The notes beneath the pieces are model-generated. The model saw only the letters and a list, made by a program, of their open reading frames with translations, did no database searches and was not told the origin of the DNA. Of a stretch of DNA of 64,000 nucleotides, positions 17,738 through 25,694 are shown one piece after another. Position 1 is the stretch's first letter, and each line of letters starts with the position of its first letter. The stretch is from contig NZ_SMAA01000003.1 in assembly GCF_004341685.1 (NCBI RefSeq), forward strand, positions 124,001 through 188,000. The letters run 5' to 3'. The position numbers and the translations under genes were made by a program. This stretch comes from Pectinatus cerevisiiphilus (GTDB taxonomy: Bacteria; Bacillota; Negativicutes; Selenomonadales; Selenomonadaceae).

Positions 17738-18506
17738 TATGTTGCAGAACCATATAGGGCTTTTCCTATTGGTTCTGACAAGAATCAGTGGCATCTTTTT
17801 GGTCTCACCTTTTTTTGGTAGTATAAACATTCCTGTAAAAATACGGGTTGGCACGGCTTTTTTTATAAGTATAGTAGTTTTTCCGGTTGTCGATATGCAG
17901 GGAGCACCAGTTTTGCCTAATAGAGTAGAGCAATATGCCGCATTGGTTGTGACTGAATTGTTGATTGGCTGGATGATAGGGTTTATTGGTTATATATTAT
18001 TTTCAGCTGTTAATATTGGTGGACAGCTGATAGATATGCAGGTAGGTTTTGCTACTATAAGTGTACTTGATCCTACATCAGGACAGCAGGTACCATTGGT
18101 AGGCAGCTTTTTATATAATTTGTGTATATTAATTTTTTTGGCTTCAAATGGACATTATATTATTTTATCAGCATTAGTTGAAAGTTTTACGGCTTTACCA
18201 CCATTGGCAGCCCATTTTGATGGTAGAATTGTACAACTTATAGTAGACATTACTGGCGGTATATTTGCCACGGGTTTAAAGTTGGCGTTGCCTGTACTGT
18301 TTGCAATCCTGTTGACTAATGTAGGCCTTGGTGTTTTGGCCAGAACAATGCCACAGATGAATATTTTTGTGGTTGGGATACCGGCACAGATCATTATAGG
18401 GATTTTTGTAATTGGTATTATGCTGCCATTTTATGCACTCTTTTTGGATGTGATTTTTAATGAACTTTATGGTAATATTACAGCGATGCTGCGAGCCATC
18501 TCCTGA
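17724..18506 (+). CDS. fliR: Flagellar export gate protein FliR
   Basis: FliR completes the FliPQR gate. The 260-residue product has the typical N-terminus FLLVLTRISGIFLVSPFFG, about six hydrophobic segments and the conserved GGQLIDMQVGFA block. The best family match begins at TTG 17724 (MDLFDML), though no ribosome site precedes it; ATG 17739 is the alternative and sits just after the stop of a short upstream frame. The open frame begins at 17706, so there is no room for a longer start. Confidence 0.95.
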   Translation: MDLFDMLQNHIGLFLLVLTRISGIFLVSPFFGSINIPVKIRVGTAFFISIVVFPVVDMQGAPVLPNRVEQYAALVVTELLIGWMIGFIGYILFSAVNIGGQLIDMQVGFATISVLDPTSGQQVPLVGSFLYNLCILIFLASNGHYIILSALVESFTALPPLAAHFDGRIVQLIVDITGGIFATGLKLALPVLFAILLTNVGLGVLARTMPQMNIFVVGIPAQIIIGIFVIGIMLPFYALFLDVIFNELYGNITAMLRAIS

Positions 18507-18507
18507 T

Positions 18508-19593
18508 ATGGCAACTCCTTTTTCTTTTGACCTGCAACTTTTTGCAGGAGAAAAAACGGAAGATCCTACTTCAAAGCGCATGACTGATGCCCACCAAAAA
18601 GGGCAGGTAGCGCGAAGTCAGGATTTATCAGCCGCTATTGTTATCTTGGTTGGTTTTTTTACATTATGGAATTGCGGAAATTATATGTACGGAGAATTGA
18701 CGCAGTTTATGGCATTTATTTTTACTAATTTGCAGTCTCCTTTGGATACAGAATCTGTTGTACATTTATTTTGGGAAACTATGATTGTGCTGGTAAAAAT
18801 TCTCGCTCCCGTCATGTTCGCTATTTTACTTGCTGGATTAGCACTCAATTATTATCAGGTCGGTTTTGTGTTTTCTACAGAACCATTATCTTTTGATTTA
18901 AACCGCTTAAATCCAGTAACAGGTATGGGTCGTATTTTTTCTAAGCGTTCTTTGATGGAATTATTCAAGTCTATTGCTAAAATACTTGTTGTCGGGTATT
19001 TTGTTTATTTATATATAGTAGATCAGGTTATACAGATGCCAAAGCTTATTTTTATGGATTTACAGATGGCACTTGTAAGCATTGTTGATATTATTTTTAA
19101 GCTTGCTTTTGAAATATGCACTGTCTTATTAATTCTTGGTATTATTGATTTTATGTATCAAAAATGGCAGCATAAGCAGGAATTAAAGATGAGCAAGCAG
19201 GATATAAAGGATGAATTCAAGCAAACTGAAGGAGATCCGCAAATCAAGGGCAAAATAAAGCAAAAACAAAAACAGATGTCCTTGCAGCGTATGATGCATG
19301 AGGTACCAAAAGCAGATGTAATCATTACAAACCCTACGCATTTTGCAATCGCACTGAAGTATGAAAAAGGAATGACGGCTCCGGCCATCATTGCCAAAGG
19401 ACAGGATATTGTGGCTCAGCGGATAAAACAAATCACCCGTGATGCCAATATTACTATAGTGGAAAATAAGCCACTGGCACGTGCCTTATATCTTTCTACG
19501 GAGATTGGTGATGTCGTACCGCAGGAACTATATAAAGCTGTTGCTGAGGTTCTGGCATATGTATATAGATTGAAAAAGAAGAAACTGGCTTAA
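18508..19593 (+). CDS. flhB: Flagellar export switch protein FlhB
   Basis: FlhB controls substrate specificity of the export gate through autocleavage. The chosen start at ATG 18508, two bases after the fliR stop, gives the typical SFDLQLFAGEKTEDPTSKR N-terminus. Four membrane segments follow, then the cytoplasmic domain with the self-cleaving NPTH motif at residues 275-278 (VIITNPTHFAIALKYE). Length is 361 residues, standard. An earlier in-frame ATG at 18460 lies inside fliR and is not supported. Confidence 0.96.
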   Translation: MATPFSFDLQLFAGEKTEDPTSKRMTDAHQKGQVARSQDLSAAIVILVGFFTLWNCGNYMYGELTQFMAFIFTNLQSPLDTESVVHLFWETMIVLVKILAPVMFAILLAGLALNYYQVGFVFSTEPLSFDLNRLNPVTGMGRIFSKRSLMELFKSIAKILVVGYFVYLYIVDQVIQMPKLIFMDLQMALVSIVDIIFKLAFEICTVLLILGIIDFMYQKWQHKQELKMSKQDIKDEFKQTEGDPQIKGKIKQKQKQMSLQRMMHEVPKADVIITNPTHFAIALKYEKGMTAPAIIAKGQDIVAQRIKQITRDANITIVENKPLARALYLSTEIGDVVPQELYKAVAEVLAYVYRLKKKKLA

Positions 19594-19629
19594 GCGCAAG
19601 TAAAATTAATATTAAGGAGCTAATACGTT

Positions 19630-21696
19630 ATGACGACACCGTCCACCGCGACAGGCAGTTTTATCAATAAATACAGTGATGTTGTTATTGCTTTGGCAAT
19701 CATTACAATAGTCATAATGATGATTATTCCTTTGCCTACATTTTTATTGGATTTATTGCTGTGTTTAAATATCACATTGGCTTTGACCATTATAATGGTT
19801 ACAATCTATAATGTAGAGCCATTGGATTTTTCTGTTTTTCCGTCGTTGCTGTTGATAACGACTTTGTTTCGTCTTGCCTTGAATGTTTCGTCGACAAGGC
19901 TTATTCTATTGAATGGGTATGCCGGTGAAATCATAACTTCATTTGGTAATTTTGTAGTTGGTGGGAATCCCGTAGTAGGTTTTATCGTTTTTGTAATTTT
20001 AATAATAATTCAGTTTATTGTTATAACTAAAGGTGCAGAACGTGTAGCAGAAGTTTCTGCCCGGTTTACGTTAGATGCTATGCCAGGTAAGCAGATGGCC
20101 ATTGATGCAGATTTGAACCAAGGTGCCATAACTGATACAGAAGCTAGGGCAAGACGTGAAAAAATACAACATGAAGCTGACTTTTACGGAGCAATGGATG
20201 GTGCAAGTAAGTTTGTAAAGGGCGATGCGGTAGCAGCTATAATAATAATTATTATTAATATTTTTGGCGGCTTTATAATAGGGATGGCACAGCGTAATCT
20301 CTCTATTGCCCAGTCCCTGCAACAATATACACTGCTTACTGTAGGTGAAGGTCTTGTCAATCAGATACCAGCCCTGCTCGTTTCTACTGCGACAGGTATT
20401 ATTGTAACAAGGGCTGCCTCAAATTCTAATTTGGGCAGTGACCTTATCAGCCAATTGTTTAGGAATCCGCGCATATTTTTTATTGCATCGGGTGTGTTAA
20501 TGTTTTTAGCAATCATTCCAGGGCTGCCGACAGTCCCTTTTTTAACATTGTCATTACTGGCATTATTTGTTGCTTATAATCTCCGTAAATCGCAAAATGC
20601 TTCTTTAGCCAGCAGTAAAGTTATGCAGAAAGAAAAGGACAAGGCCGATATTAAAAAACCAGAAAATGTCATTTCTCTGCTTCAAGTAGATCCTATGGAA
20701 TTGGAAATAGGCTATAGTTTGATACCGCTTGTCGATACAGGGCAGGGAGGAGATTTGCTGGAACGTATCGTGATGATCAGAAGGCAGTGTGCCTTGGAGC
20801 TTGGCTTAGTCGTGCCGACCATACGAATACGCGATAATATACAGATAAAACCGAATGCATATATCATAAAATTAAGAGGAATTGAAATAGCAAAGGGAGA
20901 ATTAATACTTGATCATTATATGGCAATGAATTCTGGTACTGTCGTAGAAGAAATTGATGGTATTCAGACTACAGAACCAGCTTTCGGCTTACCAGCTATA
21001 TGGATAACGGAAGCACAAAGGGAACAGGCAGAGCTGAATGGCTACACTGTTGTAGATGCTGTTTCTGTTTTGGCTACACATATAACAGAAGTTATAAAAG
21101 CACATGCCGATGAAATCCTTGGACGGCAGGAAACACAGAACCTTATTGATAATATCAAGAAGACAAGTCCTTCTGTTGTAGAAGAACTTGTGCCTGACTT
21201 GCTTACCATTGGTGAAATCCAAAAGGTATTGGCTAATTTGTTGCATGAACGTATCTCTATACGGGATATGGCTACCATATTGGAAGTTTTATCTGATTAT
21301 GCAAAAGTTACCAAAGACCCAGATATTCTTACAGAGTATGTTCGCCATGCCTTAGCAAGACAAATTACCAATCAATATGTACAAAATAATGTTCTTCCCT
21401 GTGTATCTCTTTCTCCTGAGTTGGAAAATAAAATTGCTGGGGCAGTACAGCGGACAGAGCGGGGGTCGTATGTTAACCTTGACCCTAATACTACTAAGAA
21501 TTTAATAACATCACTTAATAAAGCTTTACAGGAACTTACTAATATGGGCTATCAACCTATTGTGCTGACGGGGCCTGCTGTGCGAACATATTTTAAAAAA
21601 TTAGTTGAGCGTTCCATTTCTGGTGTTATAGTGCTCTCTCAAGCCGAAATAGATGCAAATGTAGAGATACAAATTCTTGGGGTGGTGAAATTATAA
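19630..21696 (+). CDS. flhA: Flagellar export gate protein FlhA
   Basis: FlhA is the large export-gate subunit that docks chaperone-substrate complexes. The 688-residue protein has about eight N-terminal membrane segments (residues 15-310), the conserved cytoplasmic loop RFTLDAMPGKQMAIDADLNQG, the linker with a Lys-rich stretch near residue 330, and the C-terminal docking domain (GYSLIPLVDTGQGGDLLERI, VRIRDNIQIKPNAY-type block). The ATG at 19630 follows AAGGAGC. The stop is directly followed by flhF. Confidence 0.97.
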   Translation: MTTPSTATGSFINKYSDVVIALAIITIVIMMIIPLPTFLLDLLLCLNITLALTIIMVTIYNVEPLDFSVFPSLLLITTLFRLALNVSSTRLILLNGYAGEIITSFGNFVVGGNPVVGFIVFVILIIIQFIVITKGAERVAEVSARFTLDAMPGKQMAIDADLNQGAITDTEARARREKIQHEADFYGAMDGASKFVKGDAVAAIIIIIINIFGGFIIGMAQRNLSIAQSLQQYTLLTVGEGLVNQIPALLVSTATGIIVTRAASNSNLGSDLISQLFRNPRIFFIASGVLMFLAIIPGLPTVPFLTLSLLALFVAYNLRKSQNASLASSKVMQKEKDKADIKKPENVISLLQVDPMELEIGYSLIPLVDTGQGGDLLERIVMIRRQCALELGLVVPTIRIRDNIQIKPNAYIIKLRGIEIAKGELILDHYMAMNSGTVVEEIDGIQTTEPAFGLPAIWITEAQREQAELNGYTVVDAVSVLATHITEVIKAHADEILGRQETQNLIDNIKKTSPSVVEELVPDLLTIGEIQKVLANLLHERISIRDMATILEVLSDYAKVTKDPDILTEYVRHALARQITNQYVQNNVLPCVSLSPELENKIAGAVQRTERGSYVNLDPNTTKNLITSLNKALQELTNMGYQPIVLTGPAVRTYFKKLVERSISGVIVLSQAEIDANVEIQILGVVKL

Positions 21697-23016
21697 TTGC
21701 AGATAAAAGTTTTTAGGGAACGCACGGCCAAAGACGCTATGGATAAAGTCAGAAGTGAATTAGGGCCTGATGCAGTTATCCTGCATACAAGAAAATATAC
21801 TACAGGAGGTATTTTTGGTTATGGCGGAAAGAAGATGGTGGAAGTGACCGCGGCTGTTGAAGATGGAGCACAAACTAAAATTTTACCGCCGATAAATAAT
21901 ACAGTGAAAAAAGATAAAGCACAGCCTTCTGCTGTAAATAAAACAGGGGCACAAGGTGAACCGACTATAAGACCTATTGTGCCAAGGCAAATTTTGGAAA
22001 ATTATAAGACAACTGGTTTATCCAGTAGCCAAAAAAGTAAACCAGTTGACGCCAATTTTTTGACAGAAGAACCTTTGGGACAACCACCGAAAGTGATAAA
22101 AAATACCGATGAAATGACAATGCAGGTTTCTAATGAAAAGAAACAGCAGCGGAAAATTCGTCAGCTGGAACAGGAACTCGCACAGATGAAGGTCGTACTG
22201 AATAGTGTTATCGGTACGAAAACAGACGAAAATATAGCAGTAAAAAGAAAAACAATTGCTTTAAAAGAAGCTTTGCAGGCGCAGGAAGTCAATGCAGAAA
22301 TTATAAAAGAGATTGTAGCTGGGCAGGATCCAGAGCTTTTAACGGATAAGGACATGCCTTATGTACGTAAGGTCTTGCTTGATTATTTAGAAAAGCATAT
22401 GCCGTCTTCTTCCGGTATAGAAATTGTAAAGGGAAAACCAAAAATTGTTGCACTCATTGGAGCAACAGGAGTAGGGAAAACAACTACATTGGCAAAGATT
22501 GCCTCTCGCTTTGTATTGGAACAAAGGTTGCGCGCAGTACTGATTACTGCTGATACATATAGAATTTCAGCCGTTGATCAATTAAAAACATATTCTGACA
22601 TAATCGGTTTGCCTTTAGAGATTGTATATACACCGGGAGAATTGAAAAAGGTTATAAACAGGCATAAAGACAAACAACTTATTCTCATAGATACAGCAGG
22701 ACGCAGCCAGCATAATGATTATCAGTTATTGGAACTACAGGATTTACTGAAGGTTAATGACAGTATTGAAAAACACCTTGTTTTGAGTGCTACTACAAAA
22801 TATAAAGATATTATAGATATAATAAGAAAATTCTCTTTGTGTGCACCTGATAAAGTTATTTTTACAAAAACAGATGAAACTTCAAGTATTGGCGTAGTGC
22901 TTAATTTACTGAAGGAGTATCCAATGGCTTTATCATATTTCACCAATGGACAAAGCGTGCCGGATGATATTTTTCCAGCACAGCCAAATAATTTAGCAGA
23001 CCTTTTACTGAGGTAG
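21697..23016 (+). CDS. flhF: Flagellar placement GTPase FlhF
   Basis: FlhF is an SRP-type GTPase that sets flagellar position and number. The start is TTG at 21697, immediately after the flhA stop, with GGGGTGGTGA upstream. The N-terminal B domain (KVFRERTAKDAMDKVRSELG, DAVILHTRKY) is followed by a linker, then the NG domain with Walker A GATGVGKTTTLAK from residue 255, VLITADTYRISAVDQL, and IDTAGRSQHN. It is 439 residues long. It partners with FlhG encoded next. Confidence 0.95.
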   Translation: MQIKVFRERTAKDAMDKVRSELGPDAVILHTRKYTTGGIFGYGGKKMVEVTAAVEDGAQTKILPPINNTVKKDKAQPSAVNKTGAQGEPTIRPIVPRQILENYKTTGLSSSQKSKPVDANFLTEEPLGQPPKVIKNTDEMTMQVSNEKKQQRKIRQLEQELAQMKVVLNSVIGTKTDENIAVKRKTIALKEALQAQEVNAEIIKEIVAGQDPELLTDKDMPYVRKVLLDYLEKHMPSSSGIEIVKGKPKIVALIGATGVGKTTTLAKIASRFVLEQRLRAVLITADTYRISAVDQLKTYSDIIGLPLEIVYTPGELKKVINRHKDKQLILIDTAGRSQHNDYQLLELQDLLKVNDSIEKHLVLSATTKYKDIIDIIRKFSLCAPDKVIFTKTDETSSIGVVLNLLKEYPMALSYFTNGQSVPDDIFPAQPNNLADLLLR

Positions 23017-23022
23017 ATATAT

Positions 23023-23925
23023 ATGGAAGACCAGGCTGCCAAATTAAGGCAGATGATTGAATATAGAAATTTATCTGTTGAGCATAAATTGACAGATCAT
23101 CAGATGCAGGAGAAAAAAATAGCAAGGAATTTGCGCATAATAGCCATTACAAGCGGGAAGGGAGGAGTAGGAAAGACAAATTTTACTGTTAATTTAGCTA
23201 TAGCACTTTCTCAGGCAGGTGCAAATGTTTTAATTATTGATGCAGATCTAGGGCTGGCAAATGTAGAAGTACTATTGGGTTGCTCATCTGCTTATACGAT
23301 GATGAACTTACTTAATGACAATGTCTCCTTAGCTGATGTTATTTTGCAGGGACCGGAGGGAATAAGGTATATTTCCGGCGGTTCCGGTCTTGAACAATTA
23401 GCCGATTTATCAATAAATGATAGGACTTTATTGATAAACAAATTGTATGAATGTGAAGAGTTTGCTGATATAATTTTAGTTGACACAGGAGCAGGCGTTG
23501 GGAGAAATGTGCTTGATTTTTTAATTGCTGCCGATGAAATTATTTTACTTACGACTCCTGAGCCTACGGCTCTTACTGATGCATATGCTGTAGTAAAGGC
23601 TTGCAGAAATTATAGCGAAACTTTGCATATAAAGCTTGTGGTCAATCGGATATATGATGAGGATGAGGGTCGGGAGGTCAGTGTAAAACTGATCGCGACA
23701 ACAAAGCAGTTTCTGGGGATTTCTATTGCTACGCTGGGTGTGGTTTATGATGACCATAATATGGTAAATGCAATAAAAAAGCAGGTTCCCCTCTTGTTAT
23801 CATATTCTAATACGATTGCCGCAAAATGCATTAGGACAATAGCCAAATCAATTTTGCAGGGACGCAGCACGAAAATTAAACGAAACTGGCGTGATTTTCT
23901 ACATCGTTTAATTTTTTCGAGATAA
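23023..23925 (+). CDS. flhG: Flagellum site-determining ATPase FlhG (YlxH, MinD-like)
   Basis: FlhG is a MinD/ParA-type ATPase that limits flagellar number by stimulating FlhF. It shows a deviant Walker A (SGKGGVGKTNF, residues 44-54), IIDADLGLANVEVLLG and a Walker B-type VDTGAGVGRN. The N-terminal 25 residues contain Q-A-A-K-L-R-Q and similar residues as in the FlhF-activating segment. The C-terminus is basic (KIKRNWRDFLHR), suggesting membrane association. ATG 23023 follows the flhF stop by a few bases. Confidence 0.93.
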   Translation: MEDQAAKLRQMIEYRNLSVEHKLTDHQMQEKKIARNLRIIAITSGKGGVGKTNFTVNLAIALSQAGANVLIIDADLGLANVEVLLGCSSAYTMMNLLNDNVSLADVILQGPEGIRYISGGSGLEQLADLSINDRTLLINKLYECEEFADIILVDTGAGVGRNVLDFLIAADEIILLTTPEPTALTDAYAVVKACRNYSETLHIKLVVNRIYDEDEGREVSVKLIATTKQFLGISIATLGVVYDDHNMVNAIKKQVPLLLSYSNTIAAKCIRTIAKSILQGRSTKIKRNWRDFLHRLIFSR

Positions 23926-23945
23926 TTTTATGGAGGAATTAGGTG

Positions 23946-24638
23946 ATGAAGGACATAAATGTCTTTGAAACAAAGAAAGTGTTGAGAATCGGACAGAGGG
24001 TCGAGATTGACAAAATAGACAGCGAAGATGATGAGCCAAGTGAAGTTTATGCCAGTAGGATTGAAGACATAAAAGGCTCTATGGTGTTCTTGGCATTACC
24101 CGTAGACAGTATGCTAAGACCCGTTATCTTAGAAACTGGGCAAACCGTTGAGGGGCGCATTATTGATGATAAGGTTCGCGTATATTCCTTTACAGCTCAA
24201 TATGAACGCATAGGCAGAGTCAATATTCCCGTATGGATCGTAGAAATGGCACCAACTGTCATTCGTAACCAGCATAGAGAATTTGTGCGCATCCGGGTTT
24301 CCATCCCCATACAGGTCGCAGTGGCTGAACAAGATGGAAGCATGGAGGTCCCTTTTCACACCCATAGTGTTGATGTAAGCGGGAACGGTATCTCTTTTTT
24401 ATCTGCCGAAGCGCTACAACCAGGAACGATGCTCACAATTGAAACTATACCAATTCCTTCTGTAGGACGAATACATACTTTTGTGGAGGTAAAGCGTTGT
24501 ATACTTTCCCAAGACAAACAAAGCTATTTAATTGGGGGAAAATTCACTGATTTGTCCAAGCAAATTCAAAATAAGTTAGTGAAATATTTATTTAGCAGGC
24601 AGAGAGAATTTATAAAAAAAGGAATTATTCCAAAATGA
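23946..24638 (+). CDS. PilZ-domain flagellar brake protein (YcgR-like)
   Basis: The 230-residue product has an N-terminal YcgR-N-type beta domain (about residues 15-100) and a C-terminal PilZ domain with the cyclic-di-GMP signature: R111EFVR115 and D143VSGNG148. Both halves of the ligand site are intact. Such proteins slow or stop the motor when c-di-GMP rises. The start is ATG 23946 behind TGGAGGAATTAGG; GTG 23943 is immediately upstream. It lies between flhG and the cheB remnant, linking second-messenger control to motility. Confidence 0.9.
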   Translation: MKDINVFETKKVLRIGQRVEIDKIDSEDDEPSEVYASRIEDIKGSMVFLALPVDSMLRPVILETGQTVEGRIIDDKVRVYSFTAQYERIGRVNIPVWIVEMAPTVIRNQHREFVRIRVSIPIQVAVAEQDGSMEVPFHTHSVDVSGNGISFLSAEALQPGTMLTIETIPIPSVGRIHTFVEVKRCILSQDKQSYLIGGKFTDLSKQIQNKLVKYLFSRQREFIKKGIIPK

Positions 24639-24651
24639 GGAGGGAATATCG

Positions 24652-24752
24652 TTGATTCGCGTTTTGGGCGCAGGTGGTCAAGGATCTTGGCTAATCCGTT
24701 TTTACCTGAAGGCTGTTTTTAAGTTATCTGGGTAATTATCAATGACAAAAAT
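24652..24752 (+). pseudogene. cheB: Degraded 5' part of cheB (receiver domain remnant)
   Basis: A strong ribosome site (GAGGAGGG, 24637-24644) precedes TTG ATT CGC GTT TTG at 24652, which encodes MIRVL, the standard first strand of CheB. The frame then departs from the family and stops at TAA 24733-24735. The frame shared with the downstream part reads DSRFGRRWSRILANP at 24654-24698, like the CheB segment DDSAFMRRVLSxIL, and is cut by TAA at 24720-24722. Much of the receiver domain, including its acidic pair, is missing. The pattern shows small deletions and frameshifts in an older intact gene. Confidence 0.75.
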
Positions 24753-25673
24753 ATGATAAAGACTGTTTTTAAATTAAAATTAGACTGTCTTATCTTTGCT
24801 GCTAATATACCGCTTATGAATAATTTGCAAACACTCAAAACGATAACGAGAAGCACTCCGCTGTCTGTTGTAATGATAAGTAGCCTTATGAAAGCAGGAG
24901 CTGAAGGAATAATAAAAGTATTGGGACTGGGTACAGTGGATTTTATAAATAAAATAAGAGAGGGCATTGGATACATAGATACCATTAGTAATGAAATAAT
25001 CAATAGAGATTATGCTGCTACGGTGGATTTAAAAACTACTAAGCAGTATATCGATAACAATCAACTTTATTTGCCAAAAAAAATATCACCGCTGACCAGT
25101 TCCCATAAATTAGTTGCAATAGGAACTTCAACAGGCGGGCCAAAAGCTCTTCAACAGGTAATAACTAAACTACCAGCTGATTTACCTTGTGGTGTAGTAA
25201 TTGTCCAGCATATGCCACCAGGGTTTACCAAGTCATTGGCAGAAAGACTTAACCAGCTTTCTGCGGTTACAGTAAAAGAAGCAGAAAATGGGGATTATAT
25301 AAAACCTGCACATGTTTATATAGCACCTGGCGATTATCATATGCTTGTGCGCAGAGAAGCTTTGGGAGAAGTTATTTCCCTTAACCAGAATCCGCCCATA
25401 GGCAATCATCGACCGTCAGTGAATGCTCTTTTTGAATCTGTCGTTCCATTCGGTAAAAGTTTGGTAGCTGTCATATTGACAGGGATGGGAAACGACGGTG
25501 CTGAAGGGATGCAGCACATAAAAAGAGCAAATGGATACATAATTGCTGAAGATAAATCCACTTCAGTCGTATACGGAATGCCGAAAGCTGTAGTTGATCT
25601 TGGCATAGCAGATGAGGTGTTGCCAGTAGATAGGATAGCTAGCGCGATAGTTAATGCTGTAAAAAGAAATTAA
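24753..25673 (+). CDS. cheB: CheB methylesterase domain with truncated, non-phosphorylatable receiver
   Basis: CheB removes methyl groups from (or deamidates) chemoreceptors. The C-terminal methylesterase domain is complete: catalytic Ser126 in GTSTGGP, His153 in VQHMPPGFT and Asp248 in LTGMGNDGAEG (numbering from ATG 24753). The receiver survives only from about its fourth helix: LIFAANIPLMNNLQTLKTI matches the phosphorylation strand, but the acceptor Asp is replaced by Ala. VVMISSL and GTVDFINK follow as in real CheB. No ribosome site precedes ATG 24753, so expression may depend on restart after the short TTG frame that stops 17 nt upstream. In the family the unphosphorylated receiver inhibits the esterase, so constitutive activity or loss of function are both possible. 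Confidence 0.8.
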   Translation: MIKTVFKLKLDCLIFAANIPLMNNLQTLKTITRSTPLSVVMISSLMKAGAEGIIKVLGLGTVDFINKIREGIGYIDTISNEIINRDYAATVDLKTTKQYIDNNQLYLPKKISPLTSSHKLVAIGTSTGGPKALQQVITKLPADLPCGVVIVQHMPPGFTKSLAERLNQLSAVTVKEAENGDYIKPAHVYIAPGDYHMLVRREALGEVISLNQNPPIGNHRPSVNALFESVVPFGKSLVAVILTGMGNDGAEGMQHIKRANGYIIAEDKSTSVVYGMPKAVVDLGIADEVLPVDRIASAIVNAVKRN

Positions 25674-25694
25674 TATAGTTTTGGGGGAATAAAA

